A DNA stretch of 64,000 nt from Adhaeribacter aerolatus (GCF_007991635.1 NZ_BJYS01000004.1:62001-126000); one strand, 5' to 3'. Shown: positions 43,531 to 52,832, counted from the first letter of the stretch. Numbers and translations: made by a program. The notes: generated by a model not told the origin, from the letters alone.

Positions 43531-44859
43531 TTGGAATTTAAAGACCTTTTATTAACCCCGGTATACTTAATAATCATTTATGGTTTGGCTTACTGGCTGC
43601 GCCCAAAATTGACGAATAAATTTACGCGGAAGTATTTTATACCGGCTTTAACGGTTAAACTAATCGGGGCAATTGGGCTGGGTTTAATTTACCAATTTTA
43701 TTACGGCGGCGGCGATACTTTTAATTACTTTCACCATATCAAAATCATGTTTGCGGCCTTTCAGGAATCGCCTTACCTGTGGCTGAAGCTGATGCTCTCT
43801 TCCGGGCAGTTTGATAATGAAATTTACAAGTATTCGGTCCGGATGGAGTGGTACCGCTCCCCCACGGAGTTTATTGTTATCAAATTTGGCTCTTTTTTCT
43901 CTTTACTTTGCTTTAACACCTACACTGTTATAGGCTTATTTTTTGCTTTTTTAAGTTTTACCGGTATGTGGCAAATGTATCGTACCTTTTTAAAACTCTA
44001 TCCTACCCTGTACAAAGAGTTTGCCATTGCAGTTTTCTTTTTACCCTCGGTATTCTTCTGGGGTTCCGGCTTAATGAAAGACTCCCTTACCATCGGCTTT
44101 TTAGGCTGGTTGTTTTACGGCTTTTACCAGGGACTTATTGAAAAACGAAATATTTTTAAATCGGCCGTAATAATCCTAGTAGCCGCTTACCTGATATATT
44201 CCATTAAGGTTTACATCTTACTTTCATTTCTACCGCCGGCATTATTCTGGATATTCCTCGAAAATCAAAGAAAAATTAAAAACCCGGGCATCCGGATGCT
44301 GGCTAAGCCTTTTTTTATAATAGCAGGTTTAGCGATGGCTTACCTGGGAGCTACCCGGCTCACCGAAGGAGATGCACGGTACGACATTGACAAAATTGGA
44401 GAGCGTTCTAAAATTAATGCCATTTATTTAACCAAACAGGTGGCTACTGGTTCAGCGTACGATATTGGCATTTTTGACGGGAGTTTAAGTAGTATGCTGA
44501 CGGTAGGCCCGCAAGCCATTGTGGTATCGTTGTACCGGCCATTTATTTGGGAAGTAAGGAACCCGGTGATGCTACTTTCGGCGATAGAGGCAAGTATTTT
44601 TATATTTTTAACCTTGCGCTTCTTTTATCGAACCGGCTTTATAAAAACACTTAAATTCATCGGTTCTAAACCCATTCTTATTTTCTGCTTTGTTTTTTCC
44701 CTGGTGCTGGCCTTTGGGGTGGGTACCAATAGTGGCAATTTTGGTACGCTGGTCCGATATAAAATTCCACTGATGCCCTTTTATATGGCGGGTTTATACA
44801 TCATGCAGGCTCACGCAAAAAGGCCTAAGAAATTATCGCGGTTAGCGGTTACGGCGTAA
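43531..44859 (+). CDS. Multi-pass membrane protein of the polysaccharide region, unknown function
   Basis: 442 residues, about ten to twelve hydrophobic helices, with a large loop around FESPYLWLKLMLSSGQFDNE. A stop codon lies two codons before the TTG at 43531 and the first ATG is at residue 74, so a TTG start is likely. The sequence does not match a family I can name. Position among glycosyltransferases and the topology suggest a polymerase- or flippase-like role, but this is inference. Its 3' end overlaps the convergent GT4 gene by 49 bp. Confidence 0.72.
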   Translation: MEFKDLLLTPVYLIIIYGLAYWLRPKLTNKFTRKYFIPALTVKLIGAIGLGLIYQFYYGGGDTFNYFHHIKIMFAAFQESPYLWLKLMLSSGQFDNEIYKYSVRMEWYRSPTEFIVIKFGSFFSLLCFNTYTVIGLFFAFLSFTGMWQMYRTFLKLYPTLYKEFAIAVFFLPSVFFWGSGLMKDSLTIGFLGWLFYGFYQGLIEKRNIFKSAVIILVAAYLIYSIKVYILLSFLPPALFWIFLENQRKIKNPGIRMLAKPFFIIAGLAMAYLGATRLTEGDARYDIDKIGERSKINAIYLTKQVATGSAYDIGIFDGSLSSMLTVGPQAIVVSLYRPFIWEVRNPVMLLSAIEASIFIFLTLRFFYRTGFIKTLKFIGSKPILIFCFVFSLVLAFGVGTNSGNFGTLVRYKIPLMPFYMAGLYIMQAHAKRPKKLSRLAVTA

Positions 44860-45875
44860 TCTTTTTCTATTTTCTGCCGGGCTGCCCGGCCCAGTCTGAT
44901 TCGGGCTTCCGGGTCCTGCATTAAATGTTCCAGGGCCCCGTACCATTCATCAGAAGAATTACAAATATAACCGTTTACACCTGATTCCACTACTTCGGTG
45001 TTCATGCCTACCGGCGAAACCAAGGCCGGTATTCCCAATGCCATATATTGTAAAGCCTTAAAAGCACATTTACCTTTGGCCCAGGGGTCATCTTCCAGCG
45101 GCATCAAACCCACATTAAACATCCCTAAATCCTTAATTTCCGTCTCTTTCCGCCAGGGCTTATAAACCAGCGATTTTACCGGCAAGTCCGGCTGCTGATT
45201 CGATATTACCCAAAACTCAAAAGCATACCGCTCCTCTAATTTTTGCAGCACGGGTACTACCTGGTCCAGGTACTTCATGGTAGAATGGGTGCCGGTCCAG
45301 CCAATAATTACTGCTGGCGTACGCTGGTCTTTCACCCGGTTGTGCAGATTTATCGTATCAATGGTAGTAGGGTTAACCACCGCATTGGGGTTAAATTGCC
45401 GGGCGTAATCTCTTAAATAATTATTGCCGCAGCTTACTATGTAAGCCCACCGGCAAATAGCGCTTACCTTGTGGTGCCATTTAATACCCGCTACTATTTT
45501 ATTATTTTCCGAAGTATTGGGTATCCAGATGGCATCATCAAAATCGTAAATAATTTTTTTCCGGAGTACTTTGGCCACTAGCCACTCAAACCAAGGCGGA
45601 CCAATAGGCGTCGCTTCCCGGTGAATGAACACGTAGTCATACGCCGGCACCGAAAACAGCAGGAAGAACCGTTTTAGAAATCCTTTTAAGATACCCCAAA
45701 CTTTCTGGCGGGTATGCCCGGGTTTGTATAAGATCTGCCAGGTATTTTCGTCCAGAAAGGAGGCGAATTTATAAGACCAGTTTTTCTCTTCCAGAAATCT
45801 CAAATATTGTTCGAAGCGAAACCGCTGAGAAGGCGCTTTGTCCTGGGGGTAGGGTACCACAAAAAGTATATTCAT
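44811..45875 (-). CDS. GT4 family glycosyltransferase
   Basis: 354 residues, GT-B fold. The N-terminal half starts NILFVVPYPQDKAPSQRFRF. The C-terminal half carries GWTGTHSTMKYL, VGLMPLEDDPWAKGKCAFKA and QYMALGIPALVSPVGMNTEV, the donor-binding region with its conserved Lys and Glu. It is encoded 2 bp after another GT4 gene, so they share an operon. It probably adds a sugar to a cell-surface glycan; donor and acceptor are unknown. Confidence 0.9.
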   Translation of the reverse strand: MNILFVVPYPQDKAPSQRFRFEQYLRFLEEKNWSYKFASFLDENTWQILYKPGHTRQKVWGILKGFLKRFFLLFSVPAYDYVFIHREATPIGPPWFEWLVAKVLRKKIIYDFDDAIWIPNTSENNKIVAGIKWHHKVSAICRWAYIVSCGNNYLRDYARQFNPNAVVNPTTIDTINLHNRVKDQRTPAVIIGWTGTHSTMKYLDQVVPVLQKLEERYAFEFWVISNQQPDLPVKSLVYKPWRKETEIKDLGMFNVGLMPLEDDPWAKGKCAFKALQYMALGIPALVSPVGMNTEVVESGVNGYICNSSDEWYGALEHLMQDPEARIRLGRAARQKIEKDYAVTANRDNFLGLFA

Positions 45876-45877
45876 TC

Positions 45878-47143
45878 CTAACCAACCGTTTTCAAAAACG
45901 CATCAACCTTTTTGCCGGGTTCCGGAAGCAAATAGCTGTATACTTGCGCATACTTCTGAATAGCATTATCCAGGGTATAATAATCAATGGCCCGGCTACG
46001 GATGGCAGCACCGTTTTTCTTTAATAATTCGGGTATTTTGGCTACTACTTTCTTATAGCTTTCCGGGCTAAAATCATCTATCGCTACCCCTGAGTTGGTG
46101 TTAGCCACAATTTCGGCCACATCGCCTACTCTGGAGTTGCAAACTACCGGTAAACCCATGGCCAGTATTTCGCCTAATTTTGTCGGAGAGCTGGCAATTT
46201 TAGAATAGCTTTGTTTGATAAAGAACAGGTTAATATCGGAGGACGCCGTAAACACCGGCACTTCTTTGCGGGTAGCAGAACGAATGATAAAATCAGCCGG
46301 GTTTAGGCCCAATTTACGAGCCGGTGCCAGAATTTCTTCGGCCGGTTCCGGGGTAATAAACAGGAAAACAGCCTGCGGATAAACCTTTTTCACCTCTTTA
46401 AACAAGGCCAGCATTTCATCCAAGAGGTACCACGCTCCTACCGAGCCCAGGTAACTAATTACCAAAGCATCGGATTTAATGCCTAAGGAAGTCCGTGATA
46501 ACGCTTTCTGCGCCGGGGTAACCAACCCGAACAAATTAAAATCAGCGCTGCAAGGTATTACCTGAATGGGCGCTTTCCCATAACTGGGCCAGGTTTGCAT
46601 TTCGCGTTTGCCGGCCTCCGTTAAACTAATAATGGCATCAGATTGGGCGATATAATTAGCCTCCTTCTTTTTGTATTGCTGGTAAGCGTACCGATAGAAC
46701 GGATTCTGTAAATTCCAGGCACCACCGTCTACCCGCTCGTCTACCCAGAAGCCCCGCATATCAAACAAAAACTTAATACCAAACTTTTGTTTCAGTTCCA
46801 TGCCAATAGCCGCACTCACGTAACTGCGTGCGTGAATTAAAGCAAATTTCTTTTGGCGGTGCAGGGCAATGGCTTTCTGCTTTAGCCGGTAAATGTCGTA
46901 GTATTTAGCTAAAACCGGCGGTCTGGCAGTAAAAGAGATTGGCTGCCAGTGGATATTATGCTCCCGGGTTATTTCTTCGATAATGGCTTTATGCTGCGCG
47001 TAACGCTCCGGTTTTTCACACGACAACAAGGTAAAGCGATAACCTAATTTACTCAACCCGGCCAGGTATGGCAGTACCTGCGATTGGCCCAGCGGGTCGG
47101 TCATGCCATCGTACGAAATAAATAAAACTGATTTTTCAACCAT
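45878..47143 (-). CDS. GT4 family glycosyltransferase
   Basis: 421 residues, GT-B fold. The N-terminal SVLFISYDGMTDPLGQSQVL and GMELKQKFGIKFLFDMRGF resemble capsule/exopolysaccharide mannosyl- or glucosyltransferases. The C-terminal part has ISYLGSVGAWYLLDEML, FFIKQSYSKIASSPTKLGE and AMGLPVVCNSRVGDVAEIV. It is first of a two-gene operon with the GT4 gene downstream (2 bp gap). Sugar unknown. Confidence 0.9.
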   Translation of the reverse strand: MVEKSVLFISYDGMTDPLGQSQVLPYLAGLSKLGYRFTLLSCEKPERYAQHKAIIEEITREHNIHWQPISFTARPPVLAKYYDIYRLKQKAIALHRQKKFALIHARSYVSAAIGMELKQKFGIKFLFDMRGFWVDERVDGGAWNLQNPFYRYAYQQYKKKEANYIAQSDAIISLTEAGKREMQTWPSYGKAPIQVIPCSADFNLFGLVTPAQKALSRTSLGIKSDALVISYLGSVGAWYLLDEMLALFKEVKKVYPQAVFLFITPEPAEEILAPARKLGLNPADFIIRSATRKEVPVFTASSDINLFFIKQSYSKIASSPTKLGEILAMGLPVVCNSRVGDVAEIVANTNSGVAIDDFSPESYKKVVAKIPELLKKNGAAIRSRAIDYYTLDNAIQKYAQVYSYLLPEPGKKVDAFLKTVG

Positions 47144-47236
47144 GCAGAAGGAGTAATGAGTATTAAGTTTTAAGTAGTAAGTTTTATCAGGTTATTTACA
47201 TGGCAATCATAAACACATTTTTTCTACGCTTTTGAT

Positions 47237-47264
47237 GCCCAAACCTGTCATTCAGGAGGAACCT
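47237..47264. repeat. Direct copy of the palindrome flank, left of the GIY-YIG gene
   Basis: A 28-bp stretch starting gcccaaacctgtcattcagg is identical to 47750-47777. It overlaps the left arm (47255-47277) of the GIY-YIG unit. Confidence 0.8.
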
Positions 47265-47613
47265 TTTTAGCCTATCCAAGGCCGGCAGCTACCAGGAAGT
47301 CAAGGTAAGGATTCAATGCTTTTATCAATTCCATTTTCTTCTCCCGGCTCATATCTTTAATTTCCTTTTCTCGGTCAATAGCCATCTTTACATCTGAAAA
47401 GCGTTCATAATAAACCAATTTATAACAAAAGTACTTTCCAGCAAAAGAATTCACATTGCCTCGGTTATCCAAATGTTGTTGAAGCCTTATTTGTAAATTA
47501 TTCGTCATACCTGTATACAATACCGTTTTATTAGGATTGGTAATGATATATACAAAGTAATTACCCTTTACCATAGTAGTAACCTACCTTGAATAGGCCA
47601 AATAGGTTCCTCC
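47255..47613 (-). mobile_element. Candidate minimal GIY-YIG element with terminal inverted repeats
   Basis: Left arm 47255-47277 and right arm 47591-47613 are inverted 23-mers with 20 matches (reverse complement of the left starts ggataggctaaaaaggttcc, right starts gaataggccaaataggttcc). Only the GIY-YIG gene lies between. The arms are those of the palindromic repeats at 37037 and 47759, which have no gene. Inference: an autonomous unit and its non-autonomous relatives. Confidence 0.55.
47272..47574 (-). CDS. GIY-YIG nuclease domain protein, stand-alone
   Basis: 100 residues, one GIY-YIG domain. The GIY part reads NYFVYIITN, the YIG part VLYTGMTNNLQIRLQQH, with Tyr9/Tyr20 and Arg30 as catalytic candidates. 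REKEIKDMSREKK supplies the metal-binding Glu (about Glu69/71), and LNPYLDF closes the fold. The gene is not part of a UvrC, nor in an intron. Its stop codon (47272-47274) lies inside the left repeat arm and its start is 17 bp from the right arm. Small GIY-YIG proteins of this kind are often multicopy in Bacteroidota; their function is not established. Confidence 0.88.
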   Translation of the reverse strand: MVKGNYFVYIITNPNKTVLYTGMTNNLQIRLQQHLDNRGNVNSFAGKYFCYKLVYYERFSDVKMAIDREKEIKDMSREKKMELIKALNPYLDFLVAAGLG

Positions 47614-47749
47614 AGGAATCCTTGGATTCCCGGAATAACAAACTTATTTTTAAAATAAAGTTTTAAAAACCACCGTATTATAAGAAGTATTAAATTTAAT
47701 AACTGATTTTACGCAACAATTCGGGAAAGATGGAATTTTGGTATCTTGA

Positions 47750-47815
47750 GCCCAAACCTGTCATTCAGGAGGAACCTATTGGGCTACCTGCTACAAAGGT
47801 TCCTCCTGAATGACA
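47750..47815. repeat. Palindromic repeat, tgtcattcaggagga family, no gene inside
   Basis: Perfect 19-nt arms (tgtcattcaggaggaacct at 47759-47777, aggttcctcctgaatgaca at 47797-47815) around a 19-nt spacer with acctgct, as in the copy at 37037. The left flank extends the identity to the GIY-YIG copy to 28 bp. Confidence 0.85.
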
Positions 47816-47853
47816 AACGTATTTTTCATTAAGTTTAATAAGAGCAAATACCC

Positions 47854-49698
47854 TTAAATATTTTCCCGTAACCACTTGTGAAGCACAATTAACAACCACA
47901 CCCGGTTGTACAAATAGCCTTTACCGCCTAAAAAGCTTTCCTTTAAACGTTTTACCTCCGGGTAGCGCACTATGCCGTAGGTATTTATAATCTGCTCATT
48001 CAGGTAGTCATCCAGCAGGTATTTCAAATCCCCCTGCAACCAGGCCCCCAGCGGTACCGAAAAACCCCACTTAGGTCGGTCAAATATTTCTTTCGGCACA
48101 AAGTCGTACAAGACTTCCTTCAATAAATATTTGGCCACCCCATTTTTCACCTTTAATTCCGGGCTTAAGTTCAGCGCAAACTGTACTATCCGGTAATCCA
48201 GCAAAGGCACCCGGGTTTCCAGCGAATGCCGCATGGTGGCCCGGTCAACTTTCACAAGCAAATCGTCCTGTAAATAATATTGCATATCAAAAAAGGCCTG
48301 CTCTTCCATGGGGGTTAAAGCCCTGGTGGGTATATTCCAGTTCTCCCGGATTAACGGTGGCTGCTGGTAGCCGGGGCTTAAAAGGTTATCTATTTCGGAT
48401 TCACTAAACAGGTATTGCTCCTGCGAAAAAATATGACTTTTGCGGCGGGCAATATCTTGGTAACGGAATACCTGGGCGGCCCGCTCGTAGCGTTCGCCCA
48501 AAAAGGGCAGTACTGCTGCTATGGGCTTGCGGAAAGTTTTTACCCAAGGCTTGCTCAACCGGTTGGCCCAGCCGTACATGCCGTAGCCCAGAAATAATTC
48601 ATCCCCCCCATCACCCGATAAGGTCATGGTAACGTGTTTCCGGGCCAGCTCCGACACGAGCAAAGTCGGGATGGCCGAAGAATCAGCAAAGGGCTCATCG
48701 TAAATGCCGGTTAACTGGTCCACCCAGGCCAGGGCTTCTTTTTCGGTTACCGTAAATTCGTGGTGATTCGTGCCCAGGTGCTTGGCTACGGCGGCCGCAA
48801 ATTTAGCTTCATTGTATTTGGGGTTATCAAACGCAATCGAAAACGTTTTTACCGGCTTATCCGATACGTGCTGGGCTGCTGCCGTTACCAGACTCGAATC
48901 GATGCCTCCGCTCAGAAAAGTGCCAAAAGGCACATCGCTAATCATGCGGTACTTAACTGAGCTAAGTACCAGTTCCCGCAGTTGTCTTTTAGCTTCGGGC
49001 TCATCCCGTAGAATCTCGGTTTGTACCTGGTCCGTCAGTTGCCAATACGACACGGTTTGCAGGCCCTGCTTATCCAGCACCATATAGGACCCCGAATCCA
49101 TTTTCTTAATTTCGGTATAAATGCTGTTGGGCCGCGGAATGTAACCTAAATACAAAAACTGGCTGATGGCTTCCTTGTTCAGCGTCAATTTTCCGCTTAA
49201 AAACGGTAATTTTACCAACACTTTCAGCTCCGACGAAAAAGCAAAACGTTGCCCATCGTAATAATAATAAACCGGCTTAATGCCCATCCGGTCGCGGTAA
49301 AGAAAAAACTGCTGTTCCTGCTTGTCATAAATGGCAAAGGCAAACATGCCATTCAAGCGGTGCACAAAATCCGGTCCCCACTTTACAAAACTTTCCAGAA
49401 TCACTTCGGTATCGGAGGTGGTTTTTAATGGAACCCCGAGTTCCGGGGCTATCTCCTGGAAATTGTAAACCTCGCCATTAAAAATAATAACGTAGCGCTC
49501 ATTCGCGGCGTACATGGGTTGGTTGGCCGCGGCCGATAAATCCAGGATGCTGAGCCGCCGGTGACCTAACCCAATGGTACCGTCAAAAAAATAACCGGCG
49601 GCATTGGGCCCCCGGTGGGCAATGCAATCAGTAATTATTTCCAAATCGTTCTGAGACGAACTTTGGGTAAAATCTACAAACCCGGCAATTCCGCACAT
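47854..49698 (-). CDS. asnB: Asparagine synthase (glutamine-hydrolysing)
   Basis: 614 residues. The N-terminus MCGIAGFVDF exposes the nucleophile Cys after Met removal, followed by the class II glutaminase domain (HRGPNAAGYF, IFNGEVYNF). The C-terminal synthetase domain has the PP-loop FLSGGIDSSLV and LSGDGGDELFLGYG. It makes asparagine from aspartate, ATP and glutamine. Copies inside surface-polysaccharide clusters often amidate sugar acids instead; the position here, between GT genes, makes that possible. Confidence 0.93.
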   Translation of the reverse strand: MCGIAGFVDFTQSSSQNDLEIITDCIAHRGPNAAGYFFDGTIGLGHRRLSILDLSAAANQPMYAANERYVIIFNGEVYNFQEIAPELGVPLKTTSDTEVILESFVKWGPDFVHRLNGMFAFAIYDKQEQQFFLYRDRMGIKPVYYYYDGQRFAFSSELKVLVKLPFLSGKLTLNKEAISQFLYLGYIPRPNSIYTEIKKMDSGSYMVLDKQGLQTVSYWQLTDQVQTEILRDEPEAKRQLRELVLSSVKYRMISDVPFGTFLSGGIDSSLVTAAAQHVSDKPVKTFSIAFDNPKYNEAKFAAAVAKHLGTNHHEFTVTEKEALAWVDQLTGIYDEPFADSSAIPTLLVSELARKHVTMTLSGDGGDELFLGYGMYGWANRLSKPWVKTFRKPIAAVLPFLGERYERAAQVFRYQDIARRKSHIFSQEQYLFSESEIDNLLSPGYQQPPLIRENWNIPTRALTPMEEQAFFDMQYYLQDDLLVKVDRATMRHSLETRVPLLDYRIVQFALNLSPELKVKNGVAKYLLKEVLYDFVPKEIFDRPKWGFSVPLGAWLQGDLKYLLDDYLNEQIINTYGIVRYPEVKRLKESFLGGKGYLYNRVWLLIVLHKWLRENI

Positions 49699-49735
49699 AG
49701 GTATTTAAAACAAAACTTAGCAGTAAAAAATAATG

Positions 49736-50599
49736 TCAGATTACTTTCCGGAGCAAATTATTAGTAAAATCTTTTGGATTACAAAAAAATGAATTAACGA
49801 AATACCGCAATCCTTTATCGTAAATTTTCAGACTTAAATAAGCGGCGCCTAAAATATAGTTTATCTTAAAAGCAAATTCCCGGAATAACGCTTCCGGAAT
49901 ATTTTTCTTCTTTTGAACCAAAGCTTTATAAAAAACCTCATTATCATCCACCAAAGGGATGGTAATGCGATGCGACATACTCGATTGGCTTACCCGGTAA
50001 TATAATTCTCCTCCCTCAGCCACGTAAGCCCCATTCCCGTAAGCAGCCAGTTCTATTAAAAAAAAACGGTCGGCCGTACTGGATAAGGAGTTATCAAATG
50101 TAAGCTGGTATCTATCCAGAATACTCTTCCGGAATAAATAATTAGAAGGACAGGTAATTACTTCGGGGTGGTATAAAAGGATGTCCCGGTAAATTTCATC
50201 CGCAGTGCCCCTAAAAAAGCCCGGCATAGGCTGCCCCGCTTCATTTATTTTCACCACTTTCCCACAACTAAACAAAACCTCCGGATTTCTTCTTAATTGT
50301 TCCACCCGCTTTTCTAAAAAAAATCTATCCAGCACATCATCCGCGTCCAGAAACAAAACATACTCGCCTTTAGCCAAGACTAAACCTTTATTGCGGGTAT
50401 CAGATACCCCGGTATTATCCTTCTTAAGGTAAGAAATCCGGGAATCTGAAAAATTCAATATTTCGGCTTCCGAATTGTCTTTCGACCCGTCGTTTAAAAC
50501 TATAATTTCAAATTCCTGGTAAGATTGGTTCAGTAACGACTGTATCGTTTCACCTATAAAATATTGGGCATTATAGCAGGGAATTATTACGGAGACCAA
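49736..50599 (-). CDS. GT2 family glycosyltransferase
   Basis: 287 residues, GT-A fold. VSVIIPCYNAQYFIGETIQS starts the Rossmann part, IVLNDGSKDNS follows, and the metal-binding motif is LFLDADDVLD. The reading frame has a stop seven codons before the TTG at 50599 and no ATG before the first strand, so a TTG start is required. It directly follows asnB in the minus-strand run. Sugar unknown. Confidence 0.92.
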   Translation of the reverse strand: MVSVIIPCYNAQYFIGETIQSLLNQSYQEFEIIVLNDGSKDNSEAEILNFSDSRISYLKKDNTGVSDTRNKGLVLAKGEYVLFLDADDVLDRFFLEKRVEQLRRNPEVLFSCGKVVKINEAGQPMPGFFRGTADEIYRDILLYHPEVITCPSNYLFRKSILDRYQLTFDNSLSSTADRFFLIELAAYGNGAYVAEGGELYYRVSQSSMSHRITIPLVDDNEVFYKALVQKKKNIPEALFREFAFKINYILGAAYLSLKIYDKGLRYFVNSFFCNPKDFTNNLLRKVI

Positions 50600-50803
50600 A
50601 GTTGCAGCTTTATTATTTTATGCAAAGATAAAGAATAACATCAAAAAGCTTTAGCCTCAACCTTTAATGTCTTGAATTTGCTTATCGCTGCTTTGAATAA
50701 ATAAAATTAACTTTTATGCCTTAATACCACCCCGTTTTTTAATTTGAAAAATTAAAGAGGCCAAAGGTAACCATTCGATCAGATTTAAAATTCCTACTAA
50801 ATA

Positions 50804-51931
50804 TTATAAATATAATTCTTCCAGCGATTGTATAAACCTTTCTAAACCAAACCGATTAAAAACTTCTTTTCTTCCATTCTGAATAAGTTTATTTCGCAAA
50901 TCTTCATTTTCCAATATTTGTAAAATGGCTATATAAATGGCCTCGGCATTCTGATAATCTACTACAAGGGCGTTTTCCTGGTCCTTAATAAATTCATTGG
51001 CAATGCCTGATAAGGTAAAAACAGAAGGTATACCAGCAGCTAAAGCTTCTACGTAAGTCTGGCCAAAAGCTTCAGAATGGGAATCAATAGGCACATGTAC
51101 GAAAACATCAAAAAGCTTATAGAGTGCCATAATGTCTGACTCAAAAGTGATTTCGCGGTAATTTCTTTCAGGGATTTCTTTTAACAACTCCTGTATAGCA
51201 CTTTTATAATCCCCGGTAGCATTTGCTAGTACAAGTACGCTATCAGGATACAATTTTAAAATGTTTTTAAATGCAGGAATAATATATTGAATTCCTTTCA
51301 ACTCCGTATACCTTGATATTACGCCTATTACTTTACCTATATCCGTATCCTCTAAATTATGTCTCTTTTTTAAACTAATAACTCCTTCAGCCGGTACTTC
51401 CAAAAAGCCATTTAATAAAAATCCATGTGGGATTACCGTAACTTTATTTTCATCTGCTTTCTCCCAATTTATTAAAACATCTTTTACATTACCCGAAATA
51501 GCTACAATATGCGTAGCTAGGATATTAGAGAGTTTATCCCATAATACTCCTTTAGGGAAATACACATGATGAAACGATGAATGGTGCCGGGTATAAATTC
51601 TTTTCTTTACTCCGGCAAGTTTACCAGCTGTTAATCCAATAATATTGGCTTGAATTAAATGACAATGGATAACGGCAGGATTAATTTTTCTTAACAACCC
51701 ATAAACCTGAAAGATAGCTTTTGGCCAATCTTTTTTTCCGTTAGAAATTACACGATAAACATTTAATCCTAATGCATGAATATATTTTTCTAAAACAGTT
51801 TCTTTAGGGCTAATTAAAATAAAAGACAAATCAAACTTCTGCTTATCTAAATAAGTGGCAACCCATTCAAAAGCTAAAGCCTTATCAATATCAGAAATAA
51901 TATAAACAACAGATTTTCTCAAATTAGTCAA
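50804..51931 (-). CDS. GT4 family glycosyltransferase
   Basis: 375 residues, GT-B fold. The N-terminal domain has INPAVIHCHLIQANIIGL and YTRHHSSFHHV. The C-terminal has IGVISRYTELKGIQYIIPAF and HSEAFGQTYVEALAAGIPSV, the donor site with its Glu. A stop lies four codons before the TTG at 51931, and no ATG occurs in the first 100 codons, so TTG is the start. Base composition is lower in GC than genes left of 50 kb. Sugar unknown. Confidence 0.9.
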   Translation of the reverse strand: MTNLRKSVVYIISDIDKALAFEWVATYLDKQKFDLSFILISPKETVLEKYIHALGLNVYRVISNGKKDWPKAIFQVYGLLRKINPAVIHCHLIQANIIGLTAGKLAGVKKRIYTRHHSSFHHVYFPKGVLWDKLSNILATHIVAISGNVKDVLINWEKADENKVTVIPHGFLLNGFLEVPAEGVISLKKRHNLEDTDIGKVIGVISRYTELKGIQYIIPAFKNILKLYPDSVLVLANATGDYKSAIQELLKEIPERNYREITFESDIMALYKLFDVFVHVPIDSHSEAFGQTYVEALAAGIPSVFTLSGIANEFIKDQENALVVDYQNAEAIYIAILQILENEDLRNKLIQNGRKEVFNRFGLERFIQSLEELYL

Positions 51932-52043
51932 GGATACAAATTAATCAAAATTGCTAAGTAGAATCTAGATTAGAAAACCATTAGTTTAAGTACAGATATT
52001 ACTTCGCTTACGGATAGGTGTGAGTGTTTTTAATTTTTAGTTA

Positions 52044-52832
52044 TCATAAAAAAAGCTTATCAGGCTTTTCGTCGTTAATGATAATTTTGTTAAATCTATC
52101 TTCAAATCTTTTGCGCTTTCTTCTATTCAAAATATAAGTAGATAAAAAAGGCACCTCATAATGTAAAATGATTTTTTTTAACCTAAGTTTCAAATCTCCA
52201 AATGGTTCATTTATATCGGAATATACGTCAGATAAATCAACCGGATGAGGAAAAACAATTTTAAAATCTTTTATAAATTTTTTGCGTATCCATGCTCTCC
52301 AATCATCAATAACATTATCCATAGGAACAATATTTTGAACTAGCTTTTGGGCTGCATCATTGGTTACTAAGTACGCCGCAGCACCAACTACCAATTCTTC
52401 CTGGAAAGGTCGAATATAAAAATAATCTTTGTCAATTTGGTCTTCTTTATAAAACCTACATGGCTCAGGCACAGAAACGTAAAAACAAATTACATCCCCC
52501 TGTTTAATTTCCGTTTCAACTTGGTTCAGTAAGGTAGGAAACCTGGGAGATAGTTCAACATCATCTTCTAGTACTAATGCATAAGGAATTTGCTTATCGA
52601 CGATTTTTTTTAAAACACTATAATGACTTAAAAAGCAACCTACTTCGCCAGGGGTAAATTCTCTTAAATAGCCATGATTAGGTTTCACATGCTTCTTTAA
52701 CTCATCCTCGGAAAAGCTATGACCATCAAAGGCCTCGAAAAAAGTAAAATTTATTTTTAACTTTTTCATCATTCTTTGAATCCTTTGCCTTCGATTTGAT
52801 GACCTTTTAAGATTAATAACAAAAACTTCCAT
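52044..52832 (-). CDS. GT25 family glycosyltransferase (LPS-type)
   Basis: 262 residues. GT25 marks are the start MEVFVINLKRSSNRRQRIQ, then FEAFDGHSF, GEVGCFLSHYSVLKKIVD and the metal-binding YALVLEDDVELSP. Members add galactose or glucose to lipooligosaccharide. It is on the minus strand with the other transferase genes, separated by 112 bp from the next. Confidence 0.92.
   Translation of the reverse strand: MEVFVINLKRSSNRRQRIQRMMKKLKINFTFFEAFDGHSFSEDELKKHVKPNHGYLREFTPGEVGCFLSHYSVLKKIVDKQIPYALVLEDDVELSPRFPTLLNQVETEIKQGDVICFYVSVPEPCRFYKEDQIDKDYFYIRPFQEELVVGAAAYLVTNDAAQKLVQNIVPMDNVIDDWRAWIRKKFIKDFKIVFPHPVDLSDVYSDINEPFGDLKLRLKKIILHYEVPFLSTYILNRRKRKRFEDRFNKIIINDEKPDKLFL

Noticed and set aside
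47272-47574. Homing endonuclease in a group I intron or intein
   Set aside because: The gene lies between genes, not within one, and no intron core or spliced exon is visible.
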